Source: Pseudomonas fluorescens
GTDB lineage: Bacteria > Pseudomonadota > Gammaproteobacteria > Pseudomonadales > Pseudomonadaceae
DNA: 64,000 nt
Assembly: GCF_002837185.1 (NCBI RefSeq)
Contig: NZ_KZ478008.1
Coordinates: 19,734-83,733, forward strand
Direction of reading: 5' to 3'
This document shows, piece by piece, positions 1 through 8,167 of this stretch. The position numbers and the translations under genes were made by a program. Position 1 is the stretch's first letter; every line of letters begins with the position of its first letter. The notes below the pieces were generated by a model. It searched no databases. It had not been told where the DNA came from and worked only from the letters and a program-made list of their open reading frames with translations.

Positions 1-1769
1 GGGTCATTGACGATAAAGGGGTAGATATTCGGCAGCGGCCCGAGCAGCACGTCCGGCCAGCAGTTTTCCGACAGGCCCACGCCCTTGCCGGGCAGCCATT
101 CGAGATTGCCGTGCTTGCCCACATGAATCAGCGCATGCGCGCCGTAGGTTCGGCGCAGCCAGAAGTAGAACGCCAGATAGCCGTGGGGCGGCACCAGGTC
201 AGGGTCGTGATACACCGCGCTCTGATCAACCTGATAACCCCGCGCCGGTTGAATACCGACGAAGGTCTGGTCCAGGCGCAGGCCGGCGATCATCAGGCGG
301 CCGTCGCGGCACATCGGGTCCTGATGCGGTGCGCCCCAACGCGCGAGCACGGCCTGGCGATTGGCTTCAGGCAGGCGCTGGAACATCGCTTCATAGTCGT
401 CCAGGCCCAGGCTTTGATGGCACGGGCGCAGGTCGAGGCTGTCCAGGTCGTTGGTGACGCCGCCCAGCAATGCGTGGATCAAGGCGGTGCCGCTGTCCGG
501 CAAGGTGGAAGGCACCGGGTACCCTTCGGCTTGCAACGCGCGCAGGATGTTCAGCGCTGCCGCCGGCGTATCCAGGCCCACACCATTGCCGATACGGCCG
601 TCGCGGGTTGGATAATTGGCCAGGATCAATGCGACACGCTTGTGCGCATTCGGCAGTCGCGCCAGCTCGACCCAGCGGCGCGCCAGTTCGGCGACAAAAT
701 CCATGCGCTCGGGCGCGGCGCGGTAGCAGACCACGTCCGACTGGCTGCGCTCACTACGCCAGGCCAGGTCCTTGAAGCTGATCGGCCGGCTGATGATGCG
801 CCCGTCCAGCTCTGGCAAGGCGATATGCATCGCCAGGTCGCGGGGGCCGAGCCCTTGTGCGCTGGCTTCCCAGCCGGGTTGGTTATCCTGGGCGCAGATC
901 GCCTGAATTACCGGGATATTGCGCCGAAACGGGCGCAGGTGCGGTGCTTCCGGGCTGGATTGGGCAAAGCCTGTGGTGTTGAGTATCACCGCGGCTTGCA
1001 CCTCGTCCAACAGGTCCTCGACCACCGTGAGGCAACCGGGCTCTTTCAAACTGGCCACTGCGATGGGCAACGGGTTCAGGCCCGCTGCCTGCAAGCGCTG
1101 GCAGAACACATCGATAAACCCGGTATTGGCCGCCTGCAAGTGGGAGCGGTAGAACAGCACCGCAGCCACGGGGACGTCGGCGCGCCAATCCGCCTGCCAG
1201 TCATTGAGGCGGGCATTGGCTCTGTGGGGGTGATAGATCGCCGTACGCGGCAAGGTTTGCGGCTCGGCCCAGGCATAGTCGCGGCCCAGATGGGCACTGG
1301 CCAGACAGTGATAAAAGTCCAGCGCATTGCCCAGGCCACCCTGGCGCAAAAAGTGCCACAGACGCTCGCGCTGTTCGGCAGCGACGGTGCTCAGGCCGCT
1401 GAGTTCCGGGTCCGGACGATCATCCCCCGGCATCAGGATCAGCGTGACGCCGCGCTCGGCCAGTTCCACCAGGCGCTCGATGCCGTAGCGCCAATAACCG
1501 ATGCCGCCATGCAAGGAAATCAGGATGACCTTGGCGTGGCGCAGCACCTCATCGACGTACAGGTCGACCGAGGCGTGGTTCTGCACCTGCATCGGGTTGG
1601 CCAGGCGCAGGCTGGGGTAATCCTCGGGCAACTGCTGCGCCGCTTCGGCGAGCAGCGCCAGGCTGGAATCGCCGCTGCACAGGATCACCAGTTCGGCAGG
1701 GGTTTGGCCAAGGTCGGCGATAGTGTCGTCCGCGACGAAACCACCGGGCTGGGTCCTGAGCAGGTGCAT
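1..1769 (-). CDS. cobN: Cobaltochelatase subunit CobN (N-terminal part, runs off the left edge)
   Basis: Large subunit of the aerobic cobaltochelatase, which with CobS/CobT or ChlI/ChlD-type AAA+ partners inserts cobalt into hydrogenobyrinate a,c-diamide in the cytoplasm. The minus-strand frame is open from an ATG at 1769 to the window edge, giving about 589 residues, roughly the first half of a protein usually near 1250 aa. It begins MHLLRTQPGGF; later it reads VILISLHGGIGYWRYGIERL, and close to the edge HVGKHGNLEWLPGK, a hallmark of the CobN/Mg-chelatase H family. The start lies 2 nt after the cobW stop, so the two genes are almost certainly one operon under the riboswitch upstream of cobW. 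The stop codon and any chelatase partners lie outside the window. The long plus-strand frame over the same bases is a shadow. Confidence 0.95.
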   Translation of the reverse strand, partial: MHLLRTQPGGFVADDTIADLGQTPAELVILCSGDSSLALLAEAAQQLPEDYPSLRLANPMQVQNHASVDLYVDEVLRHAKVILISLHGGIGYWRYGIERLVELAERGVTLILMPGDDRPDPELSGLSTVAAEQRERLWHFLRQGGLGNALDFYHCLASAHLGRDYAWAEPQTLPRTAIYHPHRANARLNDWQADWRADVPVAAVLFYRSHLQAANTGFIDVFCQRLQAAGLNPLPIAVASLKEPGCLTVVEDLLDEVQAAVILNTTGFAQSSPEAPHLRPFRRNIPVIQAICAQDNQPGWEASAQGLGPRDLAMHIALPELDGRIISRPISFKDLAWRSERSQSDVVCYRAAPERMDFVAELARRWVELARLPNAHKRVALILANYPTRDGRIGNGVGLDTPAAALNILRALQAEGYPVPSTLPDSGTALIHALLGGVTNDLDSLDLRPCHQSLGLDDYEAMFQRLPEANRQAVLARWGAPHQDPMCRDGRLMIAGLRLDQTFVGIQPARGYQVDQSAVYHDPDLVPPHGYLAFYFWLRRTYGAHALIHVGKHGNLEWLPGKGVGLSENCWPDVLLGPLPNIYPFIVND

Positions 1770-1771
1770 GG

Positions 1772-2845
1772 TTAAACGCTGAGGGCAGCGCGCAGTTGCG
1801 CTTCGAGGCCGGCGGCATCCAGTTCCTGGCCGATCAGCACCAGGCGCGTGGTGCGTGCTTCTTCCAAGCCCCAGGCCCGGTCAAAGTGCTTGTCGAAGCG
1901 CGTGCCCACGCCCTGGATCAGCAGGCGCATCGGCTTGTTCGGGATCGCAGCGAAACCTTTGACGCGCAGGATGCCGTGCTGCACCACCAGTTGGGTCAGG
2001 GCGTCGAGCAACAGGGCTTCGTCGGCTTGAGGCAGGTCGATTGAGATCGAGTCGAAGGCGTCGTGATCGTGGTCGTGATTAAGGGGGTCCTCACCGTCGT
2101 GGTGATGATCATGATGGCTGTGGCGAGCATCAATGTGCTCCTCCGAGCCCGCACCCAGGCCAATCAGCACGTCCAACGGCAGGCGACCGCTGCTGGCTTC
2201 GATGATCTTCACCGCCGGCGGCAGCTCTTCAGCGACTTCCAGGCGCACGCGGGCCAGGTCTTCGGCGCTGATCAGGTCGGATTTGTTGAGGATCACCAGG
2301 TCGGCGCTGGCCAATTGGTCGGCGAACAATTCGTGCAAAGGCGACTCGTGGTCCAGGTTCGGGTCGAGTTTGCGCTGGGCATCGACTTGATCCGGAAACG
2401 CGGCGAAGGTGCCGGCAGCCACGGCCGGGCTGTCGACCACGGTAATCACCGCGTCCACGGTGCACGCATTGCGGATTTCCGGCCATTGGAAGGCCTGGAC
2501 CAATGGCTTGGGCAAGGCCAGGCCCGAGGTTTCGATGAGAATGTGGTCAAGGTCGCCGCGTCGGGCCACCAGTTCGCGCATCACCGGGAAGAACTCTTCC
2601 TGAACGGTGCAGCACAGGCAACCGTTGGCCAGTTCGTACACGCGGCCATTGGCTTCTTCCTCGGTGCAACCGATGGAACACTGCTTGAGGATTTCACCGT
2701 CAATGCCCAGCTCGCCAAACTCGTTGACGATCACGGCAATGCGACGGCCCTGGGCGTTGTCGAGCATATGACGCAGCAACGTAGTCTTGCCCGAGCCGAG
2801 AAAGCCGGTAACGATGGTGACGGGGAGTTTGGCCAGTGTTTTCAT
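1772..2845 (-). CDS. cobW: CobW family GTPase, cobalamin biosynthesis metallochaperone
   Basis: G3E-family P-loop GTPase of 357 aa thought to deliver cobalt to the cobaltochelatase. Visible motifs are the Walker A stretch GFLGSGKTT (residues 14-22), the metal-binding CLCC motif (76-79), NKSD for guanine specificity, and a His/Asp-rich loop near residues 240-265 (HSHHDHHHD and DHDHD) that fits metal storage or delivery. The CobW C-terminal domain follows. Length is normal for the family. It is the first gene after a cobalamin riboswitch and is followed 2 nt later by cobN, so B12 should repress both. An alternative is another G3E metallochaperone such as a Zn-type, but the riboswitch and cobN decide in favour of CobW. 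Confidence 0.96.
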   Translation of the reverse strand: MKTLAKLPVTIVTGFLGSGKTTLLRHMLDNAQGRRIAVIVNEFGELGIDGEILKQCSIGCTEEEANGRVYELANGCLCCTVQEEFFPVMRELVARRGDLDHILIETSGLALPKPLVQAFQWPEIRNACTVDAVITVVDSPAVAAGTFAAFPDQVDAQRKLDPNLDHESPLHELFADQLASADLVILNKSDLISAEDLARVRLEVAEELPPAVKIIEASSGRLPLDVLIGLGAGSEEHIDARHSHHDHHHDGEDPLNHDHDHDAFDSISIDLPQADEALLLDALTQLVVQHGILRVKGFAAIPNKPMRLLIQGVGTRFDKHFDRAWGLEEARTTRLVLIGQELDAAGLEAQLRAALSV

Positions 2846-2951
2846 CGGATGCCCTTTGGGGCGGGCATACGGGACGACAGGCCCTGCGGCGGCGCGCAGC
2901 AGCGGGTTTCGTCACCGGATCACCCCGCCCGGTTGAATTGAAAAATCGATT

Positions 2952-3128
2952 GCGAGGCAGGTCTCCTGGCTTGGGGCTTGCGGGTCTTGCGACCGGCGCC
3001 GGCTGCGCCTTCCCGCCGTATCGGCAGTGGCATTGCAGTCAGGTGAACCCTTCACAGTTGCGGGGGCAGCCGCGGCTTGTACCGCGTTCCCTTCTTAGCT
3101 TCGGCCGCAGCCGAAGAACCTCGAGCAG
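2952..3128 (-). ncRNA. Cobalamin riboswitch upstream of cobW-cobN
   Basis: Read on the minus strand, the leader carries AAGGGAACGCGGT, then the B12 box GCTGCCCCCGCAACTGT, and ends with AGCCAGGAGACCTGCCTC, the conserved 3' arm of the AdoCbl riboswitch class. The 3' end is about 105 nt upstream of the cobW start, leaving room for an expression platform. It lies between the serralysin stop (3185) and cobW. The 5' boundary is approximate. Confidence 0.93.
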
Positions 3129-3184
3129 GCAAGGCTACGCAGTGCGCGGTCTGCGGTCAATGTCCCGTAGCCGCGATGAAAGGT

Positions 3185-4621
3185 TCAGGCGTAGTGATAG
3201 CTGACAGGTACATCGCCAACAATATCGGTATGCAGTATTTGCCCCTGGCTCTCGAGGTACAGGTCAATCTCGCCATTGCCGGTCAAGTCGAGTACGACCC
3301 ACGACTCGTTCGTGTGCGGATCGTAGCCCACGCCCACCTCGCCTGCCCGCCCGGTGAACTGGCTGACGAATGTCAGCGAACGGATGTCATGTTTGCGCAA
3401 CAGCGCGCCAATATCGATTTTGTCCTGACCACTGACAAAGTCGGTCACCTGGTCCGGGGCGTACAACGTCGAATCACCGGCATTGTCGTATACAAACGTA
3501 TCGCTGCCCGCACCGCCGCGCATGCGGTCCGCCCCGGCGCCGCCTTTGAGGCGGTTGTCGGCGTCATTTCCGATCAGCACGTCATTGCCCGAACCACCGA
3601 TGGCGTTTTCCAGGACAACGCCCTTGGCGATGGACACATTGCCCTTCATTCCCCCTACGTCGCAGAAGGATTCGGCACGCAAGTTGATCACCTGGTCCTG
3701 ATGATATCCGGAGAAGTCCAACGTATCGTTGCCACCCCCATCCCAGACGCAAAAGACAGCACGGTTGCGCGATGAACTCAAGGACAGGTCGTCTCGCTGG
3801 GTATTGGAGTTGAACCCGTAGGTGGTATCGGTGTTACGGGTCTGGTGATTGGCACCATAGACCCGCTGAGACCAGGCAATGTCAGCCATCAACGGCGACG
3901 AGGCATGTTGGCCCTTGAAGTCCTGACCGGTATTGCTCGGCGCAAAATAACTCATGACGGAGTGGCCCCGACTGTCTTGTGCGTAGGCGGCGTGGTCTGC
4001 ATAGTTGGAAGGCCCCCACGACGCATCATAATTGCCCGTATGCGCGGCGCCCAATGTGTGTCCGATCTCGTGAGTGAGCGTTTGGCGCGCGAAGCTGTTG
4101 ACTGCCGGCGCGCGGTTATCCGAATAGTCGGGGTTAACCCGTACCCGTCCTTGATAACTCGAGAACAAGCCATCCGCCACCGGTGGCTGCTGGTTGTCAC
4201 TGTTGACGAACCGCAGCCGCGCTTCAGCGTCAACAGCATCTTCTTCAAACTTGATATTCGCCACATCCGCCCAGGATTGCATTGAACGTCTGGCCTGTGC
4301 TTTTTGTGTTTCGTTAAACTTGCTTTCCTGTGATGCAACTTCACTAAACGTATAACCGACCCGCACGACGCCATCGCGATTGCTGTCTGTCAACCGACGC
4401 CCCCTCCTGTCAATGTTGCGCGCCATCGCCTCCGTAGACCACGAGGGTTTACCGGAGCCTGCGCGATAGTAGGGATCGTCGACACGCAAGGATTTGTCCC
4501 AAAGCGCGGGGGTGTTGGCGCCTGGACGCTGTTGGTCGCCGGGTGCGCAGCCGTGTTGCAGCTGATGACTATATTCGGACACATTACCCGGATTGAAAAC
4601 ACGTCGAGATACATACGTCAT
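3185..4621 (-). CDS. Serralysin-type (M10) secreted zinc metalloprotease
   Basis: Extracellular zinc endopeptidase of the serralysin/AprA family, 478 aa from an ATG with an AGGAGG site 8 nt upstream; the longer upstream frame has no such site. Visible features: a zinc-binding HEIGHTLGAAH (first His near residue 185), a Met-turn VMSYF near 220, and RTX calcium-binding nonapeptides GGSGNDVLIG, GGAGADRMRG and GGAGSDTFVY in the C-terminal half. As in the family there is no Sec signal; export would be by a type I system recognising the C terminus. Oddly, the protein continues about ten residues (GDVPVSYHYA) past the DIV that resembles the usual terminal motif, and no aprDEF exporter or inhibitor gene is adjacent. 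It probably depends on an exporter elsewhere. It lies between two B12 riboswitches but its own promoter is on the opposite side from both. Confidence 0.92.
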   Translation of the reverse strand: MTYVSRRVFNPGNVSEYSHQLQHGCAPGDQQRPGANTPALWDKSLRVDDPYYRAGSGKPSWSTEAMARNIDRRGRRLTDSNRDGVVRVGYTFSEVASQESKFNETQKAQARRSMQSWADVANIKFEEDAVDAEARLRFVNSDNQQPPVADGLFSSYQGRVRVNPDYSDNRAPAVNSFARQTLTHEIGHTLGAAHTGNYDASWGPSNYADHAAYAQDSRGHSVMSYFAPSNTGQDFKGQHASSPLMADIAWSQRVYGANHQTRNTDTTYGFNSNTQRDDLSLSSSRNRAVFCVWDGGGNDTLDFSGYHQDQVINLRAESFCDVGGMKGNVSIAKGVVLENAIGGSGNDVLIGNDADNRLKGGAGADRMRGGAGSDTFVYDNAGDSTLYAPDQVTDFVSGQDKIDIGALLRKHDIRSLTFVSQFTGRAGEVGVGYDPHTNESWVVLDLTGNGEIDLYLESQGQILHTDIVGDVPVSYHYA

Positions 4622-4817
4622 AAATAAGCCTCCTACCCCTAATGACACTTCAACTTCCAGGGGCCACCTTCCAACACGCGACAATAAAAATAAAGCATGA
4701 GCACGCCCTTAACCAATTAAGGATATTGCCTATTGGTTGCCCAGCAGCACTGAGCGCTGCGCCAACCTGTGCCTCAATTGACGCCCAGGTCTGGCCCGTG
4801 TTTTCCTATGCATCTTG
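4622..4817. other. Divergent intergenic region between the serralysin and cbtB leaders
   Basis: About 200 bp with no convincing coding frame. It must hold the outward-facing promoters for the metalloprotease (minus) and the cbtBA-cobEM leader (plus). It is AT-richer than its neighbours around 4680-4730 (for example ACAATAAAAATAAAGCATG), but I could not assign -35/-10 boxes with confidence. Confidence 0.5.
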
Positions 4818-5016
4818 TTTCGGGTGCCCTTCACAGGGTGAAACGGGAAACCGGTGACCCATGCCTTGATTGATCAGAGGCATGAACAGTCCGGTGCTGC
4901 CCCCGCAACGGTAAGCGAGCGAAGCGTCAAATCCACTGTGCCTGTGCATGGGAAGGAGACGCTTGTCAGGCCGACTCTTTCCAGAGCCGTCCCCTCGCAA
5001 GCCCGGAGACCGGCCC
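4818..5016 (+). ncRNA. Cobalamin riboswitch upstream of cbtBA-cobEM
   Basis: The plus strand shows the ordered landmarks of a cobalamin riboswitch: GGGTGAAACGGGAAACCGGTG, the B12 box GCTGCCCCCGCAACGGTAAG (from about 4896), CACTGTGCC, CATGGGAAGG, and the closing GCCCGGAGACCGGCC near 5001-5015. It ends about 115 nt before the cbtB start. B12 binding would shut down cobalt import and corrin synthesis. This is the second such element within 2 kb, on the opposite strand to the first. Confidence 0.95.
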
Positions 5017-5129
5017 GAAAAATTCAGATAACAAACCCGCGGTGGGCGGGCGCTGTTCAGAATCCTGCGTGCCCGGCTCGCGGGGTTCTCATGCGCTCGT
5101 TTCACTCAAGACACCTGAAGGGACGCGCC

Positions 5130-5318
5130 ATGTCGATCACCAGCAGTACCTCGCACACCGCCAGCAGCACCTCTACCCTGAGCCAACGCCTGAGCGCCGC
5201 CATCGGCGCGTCGATCCTCGGCGCGTGCCTGGTGTACTTCGCCGGTTTCTCGCATATCGAGGCGGTGCACAACGCCGCCCATGATACCCGGCACAGCGCC
5301 GCGTTCCCGTGCCACTGA
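5130..5318 (+). CDS. cbtB: CbtB, small membrane subunit of the cobalt transporter
   Basis: A 62-aa protein with one predicted membrane helix (ASILGACLVYFAGFSHIEAV) and a C-terminal His-containing tail ending HSAAFPCH, the usual shape of CbtB, in which the terminal His-rich part is thought to bind cobalt. The start ATG follows a GGGACG-type site; the longer frame reaching back to 4854 would run through the riboswitch and is rejected. The gene stands directly behind a cobalamin riboswitch and just before cbtA, the standard CbtAB arrangement for B12-regulated cobalt uptake. Confidence 0.9.
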   Translation: MSITSSTSHTASSTSTLSQRLSAAIGASILGACLVYFAGFSHIEAVHNAAHDTRHSAAFPCH

Positions 5319-5329
5319 GGCCTGCCGAG

Positions 5330-6034
5330 ATGATCAAGCGTATCGCGCAAACTGCGGGCTTCACCGGCCTTCTGGCTGCCCTGTTGCTGACGCTGCTGCA
5401 AAGCTTGTGGGTCGCTCCACTGATTTTGCAGGCGGAAACCTTCGAAAAGGCCCCATCGGCCACCGAAGTCACCCATGAGCACACCGCAGGCGCGCCTGCA
5501 CACACCCATGACGCCCAGGCCTGGGAGCCGCAGGACGGCTGGCAACGCGTGCTGTCCACCACCGGCGGCAACCTGGTGGTAGCGGTCGGGTTTGCGCTGA
5601 TGCTGGCCGGGCTCTACACGTTGCGTGCCCCCACTCGCACCGCCCAAGGCTTGCTGTGGGGGCTGGCCGGTTACGCGACCTTTGTGCTCGCCCCCACCTT
5701 GGGCCTGCCACCGGAGTTGCCGGGTACCGCCGCCGCAGACCTGGCACAGCGCCAGATCTGGTGGGTCGGCACCGCCGCCTCGACGGCTGCAGCAATTGCG
5801 TTGCTGGTGTTCGGGCGCAACGGGTGGCTGAAAGTACTGGGTGTGGCAATTCTTGTGGTGCCCCACGTGATCGGCGCACCGCAACCCGAGGTGCATTCGA
5901 TGCTGGCACCGCAAGCCCTGGAAGCGCAGTTCAAGATCGCTTCGCAGTTGACCAACGTTGCGTTCTGGCTGGCCCTGGGCTTGATCAGCGCCTGGCTGTT
6001 CCGCCGGCACCGCGACGGCTCATACCCGGCATGA
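5330..6034 (+). CDS. cbtA: CbtA, membrane subunit of the cobalt transporter
   Basis: Integral membrane protein of 234 aa with several hydrophobic segments (for example FTGLLAALLLTLLQSLWVAP near the start, a pair around residues 80-130, and a last one near the C terminus) and a loop with HEHTAGAPAHTHDA that could bind metal. The ATG at 5330 has GAGG about 10 nt upstream; a GTG at 5309 would overlap cbtB and is less likely. Its partner cbtB precedes it and its stop overlaps the cobE start as ATGA, so translation is probably coupled. Predicted role: cobalt entry for the adjacent B12 pathway. Confidence 0.9.
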   Translation: MIKRIAQTAGFTGLLAALLLTLLQSLWVAPLILQAETFEKAPSATEVTHEHTAGAPAHTHDAQAWEPQDGWQRVLSTTGGNLVVAVGFALMLAGLYTLRAPTRTAQGLLWGLAGYATFVLAPTLGLPPELPGTAAADLAQRQIWWVGTAASTAAAIALLVFGRNGWLKVLGVAILVVPHVIGAPQPEVHSMLAPQALEAQFKIASQLTNVAFWLALGLISAWLFRRHRDGSYPA

Positions 6035-6453
6035 CCCTGGTCGTCGGCCTGGGCTGCCAGCGAGGCTGTAGTGCCCAGGCCCTGCTGGCGCTGGTTGACA
6101 GTGGCCTCGCCGAGGCCGGAATCGACCGTCAGCACCTGAGCGCATTGGCAAGCATTGAGCGCAAGCAGGATGAGCCAGGGCTTTTGGCACTGTCTCGGAT
6201 CCTGAACGTGCCACTGCTGTGTTTCAGTGCCGCGCACCTGAGCGCTTATGAGGAACGTCTGAGCCACAAATCCGCCGTCGCTTTTGCCCATACCCAGTGT
6301 CACGGGGTTGCCGAAAGCGCCGCGCTGGCCCTGGCCGAGCAGCTCGCCAGCGCCCCCGTCCGGCTGCTGATCACTCGCCGCAAAAGCGCGCAGGCCACCT
6401 TTGCATTGGCCGGCGTCGACGCTAACCCGGATAATCACCCCACCCGATCTTGA
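6031..6453 (+). CDS. cobE: CobE / CbiG C-terminal-like cobalamin biosynthesis protein
   Basis: A 140-aa protein starting MTLVVGLGCQRGCSAQALL, the glycine-rich opening shared by CobE and the C-terminal domain of CbiG. CobE is needed for aerobic B12 synthesis and binds pathway intermediates, though its exact role is unclear. Length fits CobE. The ATG overlaps the cbtA stop by 4 nt (ATGA) and cobM follows 40 nt downstream, so all four genes behind the riboswitch form one operon. Confidence 0.88.
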   Translation: MTLVVGLGCQRGCSAQALLALVDSGLAEAGIDRQHLSALASIERKQDEPGLLALSRILNVPLLCFSAAHLSAYEERLSHKSAVAFAHTQCHGVAESAALALAEQLASAPVRLLITRRKSAQATFALAGVDANPDNHPTRS

Positions 6454-6493
6454 GCATTGTTCATGCTCGTGCGCACTCCAACAGGAATCTTGC

Positions 6494-7240
6494 ATGACCG
6501 TTTACTTCATCGGCGCAGGTCCCGGCGACCCGGAACTGATCACCGTCAAGGGCCAGCGGCTGATCCGCAGTTGCCCGGTGATCATCTACGCCGGCTCGCT
6601 GGTACCCGCAGCGGTACTGGAAGGCCATCAGGCGCAGCAGGTGGTCAACAGCGCGGAACTGCACCTGGAACAGATCATCGACTTGATCAAAACGGCCCAC
6701 GCCAACGGCCACGATGTGGCGCGTGTGCATTCCGGCGACCCAAGCCTGTATGGAGCGATTGGCGAGCAGATCCGTCACTTGCGTGAGTTGGGCATTGCGT
6801 TCCAGATCATACCCGGCGTCACGGCGGTGGCAGCCTGCGCGGCGTTGCTGGAAACCGAGCTGACCCTGCCGGATATCGCCCAGAGCGTAATCCTGACCCG
6901 CTATGCCGATAAAACCAGCATGCCCGCCGGTGAAGACTTCGACAGCCTGGCCCGCCACGGCACGACCATGGCGATTCACCTGGGGGTCAATCACCTGGAG
7001 AAGATCGTCGCCGAGCTGCTGCCGCACTATGGCGCCGATTGCCCGATCGCCGTGGTGCACCGCGCGACGTGGCCGGATCAGGACTGGGTGGTGGGTTCGC
7101 TGAGTGATATTGCCCGGAAGGTCGAGGCCAAAGGCTTTCGACGTACGGCGCTGATTGTGGTGGGGCGGGTACTGGCCAGTGACACATTCAGTGAGTCTTC
7201 ACTGTATCGGGCGGGACATGTGCATCTATACCGACCTTGA
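6494..7240 (+). CDS. cobM: Precorrin-4 C(11)-methyltransferase CobM
   Basis: SAM-dependent methyltransferase of 248 aa that methylates C-11 of precorrin-4 in the aerobic B12 pathway. It opens MTVYFIGAGPGDPELITVKG, the SAM-binding signature of precorrin methylases, and contains VHSGDPSLYGAIGEQ and IPGVTAVAACAALL, both family motifs. The start at 6494 gives the normal family length; upstream extension into cobE is not needed. It is the last gene of the riboswitch-controlled operon and is followed by a REP element and a bidirectional terminator facing nfuA. Confidence 0.95.
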   Translation: MTVYFIGAGPGDPELITVKGQRLIRSCPVIIYAGSLVPAAVLEGHQAQQVVNSAELHLEQIIDLIKTAHANGHDVARVHSGDPSLYGAIGEQIRHLRELGIAFQIIPGVTAVAACAALLETELTLPDIAQSVILTRYADKTSMPAGEDFDSLARHGTTMAIHLGVNHLEKIVAELLPHYGADCPIAVVHRATWPDQDWVVGSLSDIARKVEAKGFRRTALIVVGRVLASDTFSESSLYRAGHVHLYRP

Positions 7241-7252
7241 GTTTCTACGTCA

Positions 7253-7284
7253 CACCGCTATCGGGGGCAAGCCCCCTCCCACAC
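7253..7284. repeat. REP element (single)
   Basis: CACCGCTATCGGGGGCAAGC followed by CCCCTCCCACAC; inside it GGGGGC and GCCCCC form a short hairpin around AA. The same core recurs at 41729 and 46262 and, degraded, at 63696. It sits just past the cobM stop, a typical extragenic position. Confidence 0.85.
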
Positions 7285-7333
7285 TTGATCCTTATTGTTA
7301 GATAGTTATCACAACCCACTGAATTTCAAGCAG

Positions 7334-7363
7334 AAAAAACGGCGCTCACGGGGCGCCGTTTTT
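7334..7363. terminator. Bidirectional intrinsic terminator between cobM and nfuA
   Basis: AAAAAACGGCGC-TCACGG-GGCGCCGTTTTT: a strong GC stem (CGGCGC/GCGCCG) flanked by A and T runs, so it can stop transcripts from both convergent genes. Confidence 0.9.
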
Positions 7364-7383
7364 CGTCGCAGTGAACACCTTAC

Positions 7384-7968
7384 TCAGTAGTAGGCGTTTT
7401 CTTTCTGCGTGTGGTCGGTCACGTCACGTACGCCCTTGAGCTCGGGAATGCGTTCGAGCAAGGTCCGCTCGATACCTTCGCGCAACGTCACGTCCGCCTG
7501 GCCGCAGCCTTGGCAACCACCACCGAATTTCAATACGGCAATACCGTCATCCACGACGTCGATCAGGCTCACCTGGCCGCCGTGGCTGGCCAGCCCCGGG
7601 TTGATTTCGGTTTGCAGGTAGTAGTTGATGCGCTCGTTGACCGGGCTGTCGGCGTTGACATTGGGCACCTTGGCGTTCGGGGCCTTGATGGTCAACTGGC
7701 CGCCCATGCGGTCGGTGGCGTAATCGACCACGGCGTCATCGAGGAAGGCTTCGCTGAAGGCATCAATGTACGCGGTGAAGCTTTTCAGCCCCAGGGCGGT
7801 GTCTTCAGGTTTCTCTTCCCCCGGCTTGCAGTAGGCAATGCACGTCTCGGCGTACTGGGTACCGGGCTGGGTGATAAAGACGCGGATGCCGATACCCGGG
7901 GTGTTCTGCTTGGACAGCAGGTCAGCCAGGTAATCGTGGGCGGCGTCGGTAATGGTTATGGCAGTCAT
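7384..7968 (-). CDS. nfuA: Fe-S biogenesis protein NfuA
   Basis: Iron-sulphur carrier of 194 aa, the normal NfuA length. The N-terminal half is a degenerate A-type scaffold domain (ITITDAAHDYLADLLSKQ, FITQPGTQYAETCIAYC), and the C-terminal Nfu domain carries GGGCQGCGQADVTL, whose CxxC pair holds a 4Fe-4S cluster at a dimer interface. NfuA delivers or repairs clusters for target apoproteins, especially under oxidative or iron stress. It is monocistronic here, ending at the bidirectional terminator. Confidence 0.97.
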   Translation of the reverse strand: MTAITITDAAHDYLADLLSKQNTPGIGIRVFITQPGTQYAETCIAYCKPGEEKPEDTALGLKSFTAYIDAFSEAFLDDAVVDYATDRMGGQLTIKAPNAKVPNVNADSPVNERINYYLQTEINPGLASHGGQVSLIDVVDDGIAVLKFGGGCQGCGQADVTLREGIERTLLERIPELKGVRDVTDHTQKENAYY

Positions 7969-8167
7969 GGAAACTCCTCACAGGCTTGCGGGCAGTTTAC
8001 GCCAAATTATTACGCAGGTACAAAGTCCGAGTGTTTTTGTCGGAAAAGCATCCCGGCGCTGCGCCCCTGCCGAGTCCTGTAGCAATGCCTATCTATGTAG
8101 CACGTGCGAGAGAGTGAGTCTGCCTAGCATGACGTCGCGATCCTAATTGCTCACGCGCGAGGTTTTA

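Noticed and set aside
111..1775. 554-aa plus-strand open frame over cobN
   Set aside because: The minus strand encodes clear CobN sequence throughout; the plus frame is Gln/Arg/Ala-rich shadow.
4854..5318. 154-aa frame that would extend CbtB upstream
   Set aside because: The extension lies within the conserved cobalamin riboswitch and lacks a ribosome-binding site; CbtB is normally about 60 aa.
8000..8167. hrp box upstream of the SET-like toxin
   Set aside because: No GGAACC followed by CCAC at the right spacing was found by eye on either strand.
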